Source: an uncultured Flavobacteriaceae bacterium (lineage in GTDB: Bacteria; Bacteroidota; Bacteroidia; Flavobacteriales; Flavobacteriaceae). Taken from it: DNA of 64,000 nucleotides. The first letter of the stretch is position 1. Every line of letters starts with the position of its first letter. The translations under genes and the position numbers were made by a program. The notes beneath the pieces are model-generated. The model saw nothing but the letters and a program-made list of their open reading frames with translations, was not told where the DNA came from and ran no database searches. Positions 27,929 to 37,046 of the stretch are shown here, in pieces. The stretch spans positions 1 through 64,000 of the forward strand of contig CANKYF010000002.1 of NCBI GenBank assembly GCA_947487895.1, read 5' to 3'.

Positions 27929-28657
27929 ATGAGAATAATTTCAATGATTCCTGCGCGTTATAGTGCATCTAGATTTCCAGGTAAATTAATGCAAGATTTA
28001 AATGGAAAACCTGTTATTTTAAGAACTTATGAGGCTACTGTAGCCACTAATTTATTTGATGATGTTTTTGTTGTGACAGATAGCGACATCATTTATAATG
28101 AAATTGTTAACAACGGAGGAAAAGCAATTATGAGTATTAAAGATCATGATTGTGGTAGTGATAGGATAGCTGAAGCTATTGAAAATATGAATGTTGATGT
28201 TGTTATTAATGTGCAAGGAGATGAGCCTTTTACCGATAAAGAATCTTTAGGAAAATTAATTCAGGTATTTAAAGAAGATGATAAAAAAAATGTTGATTTG
28301 GCATCTTTAATGGTTCATATTACAGACCAAGATGAAATTAACAATCCAAATACGGTTAAAGTAATTATAGATACATTTGATTTTGCTCTGTATTTTTCTC
28401 GTAGCCCTATTCCATATCCAAGAGATGAAACTGTAGATGTAAAATATTATAAGCATAAAGGTGTTTATGCATTTAGAAAAGATGCGTTATTAGACTTTTA
28501 CCGCTTACCAATGTTAACATTAGAAGCATCAGAAAAATTAGAACAGTTAAGGTATCTAGAGTACGGTAAACGCATAAAAATGGTAGAAACAGATGTTCAA
28601 GGTATAGAAATTGATACCCCTGAAGATTTAGAACGCGCTAAAAAAGTATGGAAATGA
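27929..28657 (+). CDS. kdsB: 3-deoxy-manno-octulosonate cytidylyltransferase
   Basis: 242 residues, normal length. It activates Kdo (or 8-amino-Kdo) with CTP to CMP-sugar for lipid A-core synthesis. Diagnostic motifs: [22 protein letters not shown] at the N-terminus with the CTP-binding loop, [23 protein letters not shown] with the metal-binding Asp, and [15 protein letters not shown]. With kdnB three genes downstream, the true substrate may be Kdo8N, as shown for Shewanella KdsB. The 3' end overlaps the HAD gene by 4 nt (ATGA). Confidence 0.96.
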   Translation: MRIISMIPARYSASRFPGKLMQDLNGKPVILRTYEATVATNLFDDVFVVTDSDIIYNEIVNNGGKAIMSIKDHDCGSDRIAEAIENMNVDVVINVQGDEPFTDKESLGKLIQVFKEDDKKNVDLASLMVHITDQDEINNPNTVKVIIDTFDFALYFSRSPIPYPRDETVDVKYYKHKGVYAFRKDALLDFYRLPMLTLEASEKLEQLRYLEYGKRIKMVETDVQGIEIDTPEDLERAKKVWK

Positions 28658-29352
28658 GTTATGAAAATATAAAAGTAATTGGCTTTGATGCTGATGATAC
28701 ACTTTGGGTAAATGAAACTTATTTTAGAGAGGCAGAACAAGAATTTGCCAGATTGCTATCTAACTATGAAACACCCAATAAAATAGATCAAGAATTGTTT
28801 AAAATGGAAATTAATAATTTAGGTCTATATGGATATGGTATTAAAGCATTTACGTTATCTATGGTTGAGTCTGCTTTAGAATTATCTAATTATAATGTAT
28901 CTAGCAAAACTATTGAGAAAATATTGAACATTGGTAAAGACATGCTCAATAAGCCAGTTGAGTTGTTAGATGGTGTTGAAGAGGTTTTAAAAACACTTTC
29001 TAAAAAGTACAGACTAATTTTAGCCACAAAAGGAGATTTATTAGATCAAGAACGTAAATTAGAAAAATCTGGATTAACAGATTATTTTCATCACATAGAA
29101 GTTTTAAGTGATAAAAAGGAGAATAATTATTCTAAATTATTAAATCATTTAGATGTTAAACCAGAAGAGTTTTTAATGATAGGTAACTCTTTAAAATCTG
29201 ATGTTTTACCTTTAGTACATTTAAAAGCTCATGCCATTCATGTGCCATTTCACACAACTTGGGCACATGAGGAAGTCACTGAAAAAGAAACTAACGGAAA
29301 AGAATATAAAACTATTAGTTCATTAAAAGAACTGTTAAAGCTTTTAAATTAG
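28654..29352 (+). CDS. HAD-superfamily hydrolase (YjjG-like phosphatase)
   Basis: 232 residues from ATG 28654, which overlaps the kdsB stop as ATGA; an ATG six bases earlier is also possible. Motif I is [12 protein letters not shown] (Asp nucleophile), motif II is LATKG, motif III Lys lies in the following helix, and motif IV is [13 protein letters not shown]. The cap is helical, as in subclass IA. The substrate is not evident. It is not a typical KdsC, which is ~170-190 residues and lacks the cap, so a role in Kdo-8-phosphate hydrolysis should not be assumed from location. The gene ends one base into the next. Confidence 0.85.
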   Translation: MSYENIKVIGFDADDTLWVNETYFREAEQEFARLLSNYETPNKIDQELFKMEINNLGLYGYGIKAFTLSMVESALELSNYNVSSKTIEKILNIGKDMLNKPVELLDGVEEVLKTLSKKYRLILATKGDLLDQERKLEKSGLTDYFHHIEVLSDKKENNYSKLLNHLDVKPEEFLMIGNSLKSDVLPLVHLKAHAIHVPFHTTWAHEEVTEKETNGKEYKTISSLKELLKLLN

Positions 29353-29969
29353 TGAAGTATATAGATATAGAAAATTGGAACAGAAAGGCACATTATGAAC
29401 ATTTTTGCACTTTAAAAGACCCCTATTTTGCGGTTACGATTCCATTTAATGTAACAAAAGCTTATAGATTTTCTAAGGAAAATGATATTAGCTTTTTTGC
29501 CAAATATCTCCATGATTGCTTAAAAGCGATAAATGCTATAGAGAATTTAAAATTTAGAATAGTAGATAATAAGGTTGTAGAATTTAATGTAATTCATGGT
29601 TCTGCTACAATTATGAGGAGTGATCATACATTTGGGTTTTCTTTTATAGACTTTAATGAAGACTTAAATGTTTTTGCAAAAAACGTAGAATCAGAAAAGC
29701 AAAGAATAGAAAACTCTAGAGATTTGTATCCGCCAAAAAATAGTTTAGATTGCATACATTGTTCCGCTATGCCTTGGTTATATTATACTGGTCATAAAGA
29801 ACCAGTTTCTGGTTTGTTAGAGTCGGTTCCTAAAGTTTCATTTAGTAAAGCCGTTGAAAAAGATTCAGAATTAACAATGAATGTTTCAATAAATGTGAAT
29901 CATGCATTAGTAGATGGTTATCATGTTGGTTTATTTTCTGAGAAATTTCAACAGTTTTTAAACCAGTAA
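29352..29969 (+). CDS. Chloramphenicol acetyltransferase-like protein
   Basis: 205 residues with a GTG start overlapping the HAD stop by one base. It matches the type A CAT fold: N-terminus YIDIENWNRKAHYEHF, FGFSFIDFNEDLNVF, DCIHCSAMPWLYYTG and the catalytic HALVDGYHVG (HxxxDG) near the C-terminus. Family members acetylate chloramphenicol or other hydroxyl acceptors with acetyl-CoA. Chromosomal flavobacterial copies often have no proven resistance role. Position between kdsB and kdnB would also fit a sugar or lipid acetyltransferase, but that is inference. Confidence 0.85.
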   Translation: MKYIDIENWNRKAHYEHFCTLKDPYFAVTIPFNVTKAYRFSKENDISFFAKYLHDCLKAINAIENLKFRIVDNKVVEFNVIHGSATIMRSDHTFGFSFIDFNEDLNVFAKNVESEKQRIENSRDLYPPKNSLDCIHCSAMPWLYYTGHKEPVSGLLESVPKVSFSKAVEKDSELTMNVSINVNHALVDGYHVGLFSEKFQQFLNQ

Positions 29970-30017
29970 GAGATAAAATAATATTATTTTTACATTTCGA
30001 AAAAGAAAGTAGAGTAG

Positions 30018-31100
30018 ATGAGTTATAAAAACTTTCCAATGGTGCCAAGAGTTATTTTTGGTAGAGGTAGTTTCGATCAGTTAGGTGATATTTTAGCCCC
30101 AAAGCGCTTAAATATAAATGCTCCGTTTATATTCTTAGTTGACGATGTGTTTAAAACAAGCACATGGTTAACATCAAGAATTCCTTTGTCTTATGACGAT
30201 AAAATCATTTTTGTTTCTGCAGCAGAAGAGCCTAAAACAGGTCAAGTAGATGCACTTGTAGAACAGATAATTTTAAAATCAAAAGAAAGACCTTCTGGAA
30301 TTATAGGAATAGGAGGAGGTACTTTATTAGATTTAGCTAAGGCAGTTTCTATTATGTTGACAAATGAAGGAGAAGCTAAAGATTATCAAGGCTGGGATTT
30401 AGTAAAAAATAAAGCAGTGTATCATGTTGGTATTCCAACTATTTCAGGCACAGGTGCTGAAGTTTCTAGAACAACAGTACTTACAGGGCCAGAAAGAAAA
30501 TTAGGGATTAATTCAGATTATACACCTTTTGACCAAGTTGTATTAGATTCTGAACTCACTAAAAATGTTCCAACAGACCAATGGTTTTATACAGGTATGG
30601 ATTGTTATATTCACTGTATTGAATCTCTTCAAGGAACCTATCTAAATGCGTTTAGTGAAAGTTATGGAGAAATGGCTTTAGAACTGTGTAAAGAAGTTTT
30701 TTTAGAAGATAAATTAGATAAAATTGAATCTCAAGAAAAACTAATGATGGCCTCATGGCATGGAGGCATGAGTATTGTTTACTCACAAGTTGGAGTAGCG
30801 CACGCTATGAGTTATGGGTTGTCATATCTCTTAGGCACTAAGCATGGTATAGGTAATTGCATTGTTTTTGATCAATTAGAAGAGTTTTATCCTGAAGGCG
30901 TTAAGCTTTTCAAACAAATGAAAGAAAAACATGATATTGTTTTACCAACTGGTATTTGTGCGAACTTGAGTGATGATGAACTTAATAAAATGATTGATAT
31001 ATCTTTAGATTTAGAACCACTATGGGAAAATGCTTTAGGTAAGAATTGGCAAAAGATAATGACAAGAGATAAATTAAAAGATTTGTATTTAAAAATGTAA
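30018..31100 (+). CDS. kdnB: 3-deoxy-D-manno-octulosonate 8-oxidase, iron-containing alcohol dehydrogenase family
   Basis: 360 residues. It closely follows the pattern I recall for Shewanella KdnB, which oxidises C8 of Kdo to the aldehyde that KdnA aminates to Kdo8N: SYKNFPMVPRVIFGRGSF, IIGIGGGTLLDLAKA (NAD site), DYQGWDLVKNKAVYH, GIPTISGTGAEVSRT, MDCYIHCIESL, VGVAHAMSYGLSYLLG and TKHGIGNC. The last three carry the Asp and three His that bind the metal. Its place 1.4 kb after kdsB supports this over a generic alcohol dehydrogenase. No kdnA transaminase is in the window. Confidence 0.85.
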   Translation: MSYKNFPMVPRVIFGRGSFDQLGDILAPKRLNINAPFIFLVDDVFKTSTWLTSRIPLSYDDKIIFVSAAEEPKTGQVDALVEQIILKSKERPSGIIGIGGGTLLDLAKAVSIMLTNEGEAKDYQGWDLVKNKAVYHVGIPTISGTGAEVSRTTVLTGPERKLGINSDYTPFDQVVLDSELTKNVPTDQWFYTGMDCYIHCIESLQGTYLNAFSESYGEMALELCKEVFLEDKLDKIESQEKLMMASWHGGMSIVYSQVGVAHAMSYGLSYLLGTKHGIGNCIVFDQLEEFYPEGVKLFKQMKEKHDIVLPTGICANLSDDELNKMIDISLDLEPLWENALGKNWQKIMTRDKLKDLYLKM

Positions 31101-31221
31101 AAGTTAGTGATTTAAAATGTGGCATACATTTTGCTAATACTTAGGTGTACTAGTAAATGAAACATAAAGTAAACAGTTTTGTCACTAAAAAGAAACATCA
31201 ACTAATACACACAAAAAGCAA

Positions 31222-31256
31222 AAAAGCTATTTCATTTGAAATAGCTTTTGTTTTTT
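31222..31256 (+). terminator. Bidirectional intrinsic terminator
   Basis: AAAAGCTATTTCA / TGAAATAGCTTTT, a 13-bp stem with a minimal loop, then GTTTTTT on the plus strand; the minus strand also runs into T-rich sequence. It sits between the convergent kdnB and metalloprotease genes and can serve both. Just upstream, AAAATGT/ACATTTT (31114-31132) is a weaker hairpin. Confidence 0.85.
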
Positions 31257-31269
31257 AGAATATTAAGTT

Positions 31270-33870
31270 TTACTTTATTTCTTTTAAAGCGTTATCAATT
31301 AACGTTCTTAAATGTTGTTTATGAGCTCTAGAAACAATATTTCCAGTGGTCCCAGACATATTTCTAATCTTCTTTAAGTTATAAAGGGCCATAGATTTTG
31401 AAGTACTGGTGAACCTGTCTTTTTGCTTACCAGTTAACATACTTACCAGTCTATTTGTATATTCAATTTGTAAGTTCTGTCTAAATGAATTTACATTACC
31501 ATATATATCTGCATTAAAAATTGCACTGTTTAAATCTGTCATAAACTGAGACAATTTATATTCATTTCCGTATAATTCTGAATCTGTTATACGCTGAATA
31601 GTATTTGGGTGCAGTAAATGATTGAGGACATTTTTCTGATAGGCCAGAACTTGATTATGAATTTTAGGATCTTCAGGTCCCCTCATGAAATTAAAACCAC
31701 GGCGTTGCATTGCTAAGTAGTTATATAAATCTTTAGGAGTCTTGAAGGCATTAGGTGAGAATACATAGTCTTTAAGAGCTTTCATAGCACGTTTTTGATC
31801 TTCGAGACTTACTGGTGTATAAGGTTGAGTACCTCCATTTTGTCCTACCATAGCTCTATCAACATAAACACCACCAATATATCTTGAAATTACCGCAGCT
31901 GCACTAGCTTTTTGATTACTTAGAAGTCCATAAACACGCCTTAAATCTTGATAAGATTTACCGTTTTTAGAGAATTTATCTTTTGCAGTTTTCATTAAGT
32001 TGCTTGATAACTCTATTCTATCAATGGCATATTGAATAGCATCACTAGACTGGTCATTAGTCATAACCCTTGGATCAATAGCCTTACCAGGAGCTCTCAT
32101 GTCATCTGCATCGTTCCCAAAAATTAGTTCTTTGTTAGTAGACTTATTTAATAAAGCATTTTTTTCATTTTCATTATTAAAAGGTGTATATCCAAATTGG
32201 ATGGCCCAAATATCATATGGTCCTACAGCAACATCATCATATTGACCTTGTTTGCTTCTATCTTTTGTTATATTTAAAGTAGCATAATCCATTACAGAGG
32301 CTGTTAAACACTTTCCTTCAATAAACTCAGGATTAGATAATTCCTCAGGAGAGTATAACTGACTCGCTTTCATATTATGATTAAGACCTAAAGTGTGTCC
32401 AATTTCATGCATAATTAGCGCTAACATAGATTCTCTTTTAATACGTTTCATTTCTAAATCTGAAGCGCCTGTAGCAGATGCTACTGCATTAGCAAACATT
32501 ATATCATTGTGCATAGTTTCTCCAAATGAACAGAAATTGTTCTGGTGTTTATCTTGGTAAGTATTATTTTCAAAAGGTTCTTCTGAGTTAGCTAACTCAA
32601 ATACTCTGTCATAAAATACTCTGTTAGTAAAATGAACATACTCTAACATGATATCTGCTCCCAAAATTTGACCAGTTCTTGGGTTAACAAAACTTGGGCC
32701 ATAACCACCAAAAGGCGGTCGAGGAGAGGAAGTCCACCTTAAAACATTATATCTTATATCTCCAGCATCCCAATCAGCATCATCTGGTTGTTGTTTAACT
32801 ACCATAGCGTTTTTAAATCCAGCTTTTTCAAAGGCTTTGTTCCATAACAATACACCTTCTTTAATAGTTTCTCTCCATTCTACAGGTGTTGAGTTCTCCA
32901 TCCACCATACAATTGGTTCAATAGGCTCAGATATAGCAGCATTAGGATCTTTTTTCTTTAAATTCCACCTATGAACTAAATCTCTATATGGAGTTGATGA
33001 TGTAGATGTTTGATTATCAACTTTTGTAGTAAAATACCCGACTCTTGGATCATCAAACCTAGGTTCATAATCATTCTCAGGCATAGCTATTAAACTATGA
33101 AATACTTTTACACTTACATTTCTTCCATCAGTAACAGCACTTGAGCCAGGATTTAAAACCGAAGGGTTAGAAAAAACATACTCAATTTTTAAGTTTGTGT
33201 TTTCTGGGTAATTTTTAATACTGTTAACTTTTGTTTTTTGTTTATCAATACGCCCCAATTTAAAGGAAAGAGGGGAACCTCCTGGTCTTGATGCAGGCTT
33301 AATTTGTGAAAACGTTTCTTTTAAAAACAAATCATTAGCCTTTATTAAATAAAGCCCTTTTTTAATATCTGAAGCTTCTATTTTAACACTAGCCATGTTG
33401 CCATTGCTTATATTAGCAGATTCTGATTTTGATATAGGGTTATCTGGATCAAAATAGAACGACGTGTTTTGGGCTACAAATTCAATCTTATCAAAATACT
33501 TCTCAACTTTAAAAACCTTTGAACCTCTATATGATCCTCTGTTCATTCTTCCAGCATCTAAAACACCATCTGCAATTTGACTAAAATAAATATATTCTTT
33601 ACCAATTTGATCTTCAGAGATTAGCATTTGTAATGCTCCTGTTGTAGTATCTTGGTAAATAGTAAAAAGCCCGTCTATTTTCTTGCTTTTTTTTACTAAG
33701 CTTTGAATCGTTTTCTTTTTAGGTGCTTTAGGTTTAGGAGGTACCATAGCAATAGCATCATTTTTTCTTTTCTTCTTTTTTTGTGCAGAAATGCTTTGAG
33801 GTAATAAAAACACTAATAATACTACAATTGAAAAAAGAATTTTAGTATAATTTTTTAATCTAATATTCAT
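31270..33870 (-). CDS. Secreted zinc-dependent metalloprotease (DUF5117/DUF4953 type)
   Basis: 866 residues from ATG 33870, giving the signal peptide MNIRLKNYTKILFSIVVLLV...ISAQ; the longer start (33927) would fall in the promoter box. A basic, proline-rich segment (QKKKKRKND, PPKPKAPKKKT) follows. The N-terminal half is a DUF5118/DUF5117-like beta domain. The zincin active site is MHEIGHTLGLNHNM (HExxHxxGxxH) at about residue 490, and SVMDYATLNI supplies the Met-turn. The C-terminal DUF4953-like helical region completes the usual architecture. No T9SS C-terminal signal is seen, so it is likely periplasmic or released through Sec. Substrate is unknown. Confidence 0.9.
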   Translation of the reverse strand: MNIRLKNYTKILFSIVVLLVFLLPQSISAQKKKKRKNDAIAMVPPKPKAPKKKTIQSLVKKSKKIDGLFTIYQDTTTGALQMLISEDQIGKEYIYFSQIADGVLDAGRMNRGSYRGSKVFKVEKYFDKIEFVAQNTSFYFDPDNPISKSESANISNGNMASVKIEASDIKKGLYLIKANDLFLKETFSQIKPASRPGGSPLSFKLGRIDKQKTKVNSIKNYPENTNLKIEYVFSNPSVLNPGSSAVTDGRNVSVKVFHSLIAMPENDYEPRFDDPRVGYFTTKVDNQTSTSSTPYRDLVHRWNLKKKDPNAAISEPIEPIVWWMENSTPVEWRETIKEGVLLWNKAFEKAGFKNAMVVKQQPDDADWDAGDIRYNVLRWTSSPRPPFGGYGPSFVNPRTGQILGADIMLEYVHFTNRVFYDRVFELANSEEPFENNTYQDKHQNNFCSFGETMHNDIMFANAVASATGASDLEMKRIKRESMLALIMHEIGHTLGLNHNMKASQLYSPEELSNPEFIEGKCLTASVMDYATLNITKDRSKQGQYDDVAVGPYDIWAIQFGYTPFNNENEKNALLNKSTNKELIFGNDADDMRAPGKAIDPRVMTNDQSSDAIQYAIDRIELSSNLMKTAKDKFSKNGKSYQDLRRVYGLLSNQKASAAAVISRYIGGVYVDRAMVGQNGGTQPYTPVSLEDQKRAMKALKDYVFSPNAFKTPKDLYNYLAMQRRGFNFMRGPEDPKIHNQVLAYQKNVLNHLLHPNTIQRITDSELYGNEYKLSQFMTDLNSAIFNADIYGNVNSFRQNLQIEYTNRLVSMLTGKQKDRFTSTSKSMALYNLKKIRNMSGTTGNIVSRAHKQHLRTLIDNALKEIK

Positions 33871-33924
33871 AAGACTGAAGTTAAATTTTAATGAATTGAT
33901 AAACATTTTTTTGAAAAATGATAT

Positions 33925-33958
33925 CAAATTTAACTAATAGCTTACAAAATTGTCACAA
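33925..33958 (-). promoter_or_regulatory. Promoter of the metalloprotease gene
   Basis: On the minus strand: TTG (33958-33956), a 23-nt spacer and TAAATTTG (33932-33925), matching the Bacteroidota TTG/TAnnTTTG consensus. It implies a leader of about 50 nt before ATG 33870. Confidence 0.55.
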
Positions 33959-33997
33959 TTAAATGTTAAAGGAATAAATTTTATAACTTTTATGAAA

Positions 33998-34993
33998 TTA
34001 TAGTTTACCCAGAATTTTATCCATTACCCAGTTGGTATGAAGTGCTGATTTTCCAGTAGATGGATGTTGATAATTTTTGTGAATTAATTCATCTCTCATA
34101 TCTTCTACATGAAATTGCTGAATATGCTTGGGGTTTTCAATGCTTACAGTCATATTATTGTTAGCACTAATTAGAACTAGAGGTTTCTCATGAAAAACAG
34201 CAAATTCAATTCTTCCAGTGTTGCCATAAATAATAACAGTGTCAATATGACTATCAGATCCAAAATTCCAAGAGCCAGAACCAGTAATTCCATTTTCATG
34301 AATCCAACAGGCAGTTATGGCATCTTTAGCTTCATAATATCCTTGTTGATTGGTTGCTATACCTTTAACGTCTTTTATATCACCTAAAAGAAGAGAAAAC
34401 AAATCTAAACCATGGCTTGCTAAATCATCAAAATAGCCTCCTGGAGCAATTTTGGCATCTGTTCTCCAGTTATATGCGCCCGATTTATCTATTTCACTTG
34501 CAGGTTTACTATGATGCCATGTAATATGTCTTATAGTACCAATTTCACCATTATCTAACCATTCTTTCAATTTTTTAAAACGAGGTAAAGAGCGTCTATA
34601 GTAAGCAACAAAAAGTGGGAGTTCTTTTTCTTTAAAGATTTTATAGATTATTAAACTATCTGCATAAGAGGGTGTCATTGGTTTTTCTATACAGCAAATC
34701 TTACCAGCTTCGGCTACTTTTAATGCATAAAACTTATGAGTGTCAGGTGGTGTAGCAATATAGATAGCATCAATCTCATCATCGTTAATTAATGCATCTG
34801 CATCAGTATAATACTTTTTTATTTGATGCCTTTCTGCGTAGTCTTTGGCTTTGATTTCATTTCGTCTCATAACTGCAACGAGCTCAAAACCTTCAGTCAA
34901 TTTATATGGAGGACCACTTTTTACTTCTGTAACATTACCGCACCCAATAATACCCCATTTTATAGTTTTTTTGGGAGTAGAAACATTCTCCAT
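33998..34993 (-). CDS. Gfo/Idh/MocA family oxidoreductase
   Basis: 331 residues. The N-terminal Rossmann fold starts KWGIIGCGNVTEVKSGPPY (GxGxxx) and continues with DAIYIATPPDTHKFYAL and CIEKPMTPSY, the EKP motif with the catalytic Lys. The C-terminal alpha/beta domain carries GGYFDDLASHGLDLFSLLLG, with the conserved GxxxDxxxHxxD pattern. It oxidises or reduces a sugar or cyclitol with NAD(P); the substrate cannot be told. There is no signal peptide. It has no tight operon partner: 127 nt to the metalloprotease and 24 nt from the yebC stop. Confidence 0.9.
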   Translation of the reverse strand: MENVSTPKKTIKWGIIGCGNVTEVKSGPPYKLTEGFELVAVMRRNEIKAKDYAERHQIKKYYTDADALINDDEIDAIYIATPPDTHKFYALKVAEAGKICCIEKPMTPSYADSLIIYKIFKEKELPLFVAYYRRSLPRFKKLKEWLDNGEIGTIRHITWHHSKPASEIDKSGAYNWRTDAKIAPGGYFDDLASHGLDLFSLLLGDIKDVKGIATNQQGYYEAKDAITACWIHENGITGSGSWNFGSDSHIDTVIIYGNTGRIEFAVFHEKPLVLISANNNMTVSIENPKHIQQFHVEDMRDELIHKNYQHPSTGKSALHTNWVMDKILGKL

Positions 34994-35017
34994 TTTTTAA
35001 AATTTTAGAATTATAAC

Positions 35018-35764
35018 TTATTCTGCAGATTCTTGCATGGTATGATAAATGTTTTGAACATCATCATCTTCTTCCAATTTTTCAAGAAGTTTTTCTACAT
35101 CTGCTACTTGTTCTGTATTTAAAGGTTTCGTTACTTGAGGTATGCGTTCAAAACCTGAAGACAAAATTTCAATATTGCTTTCTTCTAAATATGCTTGAAT
35201 TTTACCAAAACTTTCAAAAGGAGCATAAATCATAACGCTGGTTAACTCGTTTCCATCAGCATCTTCATCAGTATCTTCAAAAATTTCTTCAACGCCATAA
35301 TCTATAAGCTCTAATTCTAATTCTTCTAAATCTAAATTATCTCCTTTAACTTTAAAATTGCAAGTATGGTCAAACATAAAAACCACAGAACCTGAAGTTC
35401 CTAAGCTACCATCACATTTGTTAAAATAACTTCTAACATTAGCGACTGTACGTGTGTTATTATCTGTAGCTGTTTCAACCAAAATTGCGATACCGTGAGG
35501 TGCGTAACCTTCAAAAATCACTTCTTTATAATCACCTTGATTTTTATCACTAGCACGCTTAATGGCACGTTCTATATTATCTTTAGGCATGTTAACAGAC
35601 TTTGCATTCTGTATAACAGCTCTTAAACGGGAATTACTATCGGGGTCAGGTCCACCTTCTTTTACTGCCATTACTATATCTTTACCAATGCGTGTAAAGG
35701 CTTTACTCATTGCTGACCAGCGTTTCATTTTTCTTGCTTTTCTAAATTCAAAAGCTCTTCCCAT
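35018..35764 (-). CDS. YebC/PmpR (TACO1) family regulator
   Basis: 248 residues. The N-terminus MGRAFEFRKARKMKRWSAMSK differs slightly from the usual AGHSKWANIKHRK form but is the Bacteroidota version. Then come FTRIGKDIVMAVKEGG, NMPKDNIERAIKRAS, YEGYAPHG-like FEGYAPHGIAILVE, TDNNTRTVANVRSYF and the acidic C-terminal domain. Family members act as transcription regulators or, more generally, relieve ribosome stalling at proline-rich or other difficult sequences; the latter is the better supported recent view. Confidence 0.95.
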   Translation of the reverse strand: MGRAFEFRKARKMKRWSAMSKAFTRIGKDIVMAVKEGGPDPDSNSRLRAVIQNAKSVNMPKDNIERAIKRASDKNQGDYKEVIFEGYAPHGIAILVETATDNNTRTVANVRSYFNKCDGSLGTSGSVVFMFDHTCNFKVKGDNLDLEELELELIDYGVEEIFEDTDEDADGNELTSVMIYAPFESFGKIQAYLEESNIEILSSGFERIPQVTKPLNTEQVADVEKLLEKLEEDDDVQNIYHTMQESAE

Positions 35765-35783
35765 AGTTTATTTGTGTTTTTAA

Positions 35784-35797
35784 TTCGCAAAAGCGAA
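35784..35797. repeat. Short palindrome TTCGC-AAAA-GCGAA
   Basis: A perfect 5-bp stem with an AAAA loop, 19 nt upstream of the yebC start on the minus strand. It shares ATTCGC/GCGAA arms with the palindrome inside thrA (49524-49539) and may be a short relative of the same repeat family. Confidence 0.35.
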
Positions 35798-35830
35798 AAT
35801 AATTGGTTTTTCTTTTTAAGGCAAATTTAA

Positions 35831-36124
35831 TTATTCATCTACTGGTTCTACAATAGCTTCTATAGCTTCAGCTAAAGCAAAATCTTTATCTGTTACACCT
35901 CCTGCATCATGTGTTGAGAGAGAAATGGTAAGCACATTATACACATTACTCCAATTTGGATGATGGTTTAGTGATTCACATTCAAAAGCAATTCTACTCA
36001 TAGCACTAAAACAATCTTTAAAATTGTCGAATTCAAATTCTGCATGAATAGCATCATCAAAATATTCCCAATCTGGAAAACGTAATAATTTCTTTTCTAT
36101 ATCTTGAGGTGATAATTTGCTCAT
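35831..36124 (-). CDS. 4a-hydroxytetrahydrobiopterin dehydratase (pterin-4a-carbinolamine dehydratase)
   Basis: 97 residues, the full family length. The active-site region is HHPNWSNVYNVLTISLSTHD, with the three His of the family, followed by GGVTDKDFALA. It dehydrates the 4a-carbinolamine formed by aromatic amino acid hydroxylases and recycles tetrahydrobiopterin; in some bacteria it has a molybdopterin-linked role. No hydroxylase gene is in the window. Spacing to neighbours is 60-70 nt on both sides. Confidence 0.95.
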   Translation of the reverse strand: MSKLSPQDIEKKLLRFPDWEYFDDAIHAEFEFDNFKDCFSAMSRIAFECESLNHHPNWSNVYNVLTISLSTHDAGGVTDKDFALAEAIEAIVEPVDE

Positions 36125-36189
36125 ATTTTATAAGGGTTTGATTTAAAAATATTTCAATTAAAAATAACGAATTAAAAGGTCTAAATCAA

Positions 36190-37020
36190 TTATTTTTTTA
36201 AATCTTCAAGAATGTCTGAACTTAATATCTGTAAGTGTTTAGGAAGTTTGTTTTTTTTAGGTAATACAGCTAGATAACGCTCATCATTGGTAGTGTAAAC
36301 TTGCTTGAATACTGGTTTTTTAGTTGTTATTATTTCCAGCATTTCTTTTATAAAATCATCATGATGTACTAAATCGTTACTCCCTAAATGAAATACACCG
36401 TACTTATTTCTGTTAATAATATAATGAACCTGTTGCGCCAATTTATCATAATTAGTGACGTTCATTACTAAATTTGGAAATACTTCAACGGGCTCGTTTT
36501 CTTTTATATTCTGAAGTATTTCTTCTTCTCTGGGAGATTGTACCCCAAATACCATGGGCAGTCTTAAAATAGCTACTTGTTTTTTAGGTAAACGCAATAG
36601 CATGTTTTCAATTTTTATTTTGAAATGCCCGTAAATGCTGTTGCTGAGTGTTTTATCATCTTCGTAACTTGGATATTTACTATAAGCATCAAAGACATTT
36701 GCAGATGATAGAAATAGTAATTTTATCTTTTTTGAAAACACATATTCACAAAGATGCTCGTGTAAGATCACTTGTTTTGAAAAATCTCCTCGGAGGGAAG
36801 AAATTATTATTGATGGTTTAACTATATCTAATATTTCATAAATATCATCTTCTTCAAAATTATAATGAAAAAACTGATGGTTTTTTTCCAGTTGTTTTTT
36901 TGATGTTCTATAGGTACCAAAGGTTTTAAAATAAGAGTATAATTCTCTATACATTACATTACCTAAAAAACCACTAACACCAAGTATTAATATTCTGTGT
37001 TTAGAGATCACTTTCTTCAT
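36190..37020 (-). CDS. NAD-dependent epimerase/dTDP-4-dehydrorhamnose reductase-like SDR
   Basis: 276 residues, extended SDR fold. The nucleotide site is ILILGVSGFLGNVMYREL (GxxGxxG). SSANVF carries the conserved Ser/Ala region, and YGHFKIKIENMLL has the catalytic YxxxK. LRLPMVFGVQSP and YGVFHLGSNDLV match RmlD/sugar nucleotide epimerase proteins. The exact substrate is unknown. It lies 26 nt after the glutaminase start region on the same strand, with glsA upstream, so it may be co-transcribed with glsA and gcvT. Confidence 0.8.
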   Translation of the reverse strand: MKKVISKHRILILGVSGFLGNVMYRELYSYFKTFGTYRTSKKQLEKNHQFFHYNFEEDDIYEILDIVKPSIIISSLRGDFSKQVILHEHLCEYVFSKKIKLLFLSSANVFDAYSKYPSYEDDKTLSNSIYGHFKIKIENMLLRLPKKQVAILRLPMVFGVQSPREEEILQNIKENEPVEVFPNLVMNVTNYDKLAQQVHYIINRNKYGVFHLGSNDLVHHDDFIKEMLEIITTKKPVFKQVYTTNDERYLAVLPKKNKLPKHLQILSSDILEDLKK

Positions 37021-37046
37021 AGTTAGGATAAGCAGCTTTTGGTATT

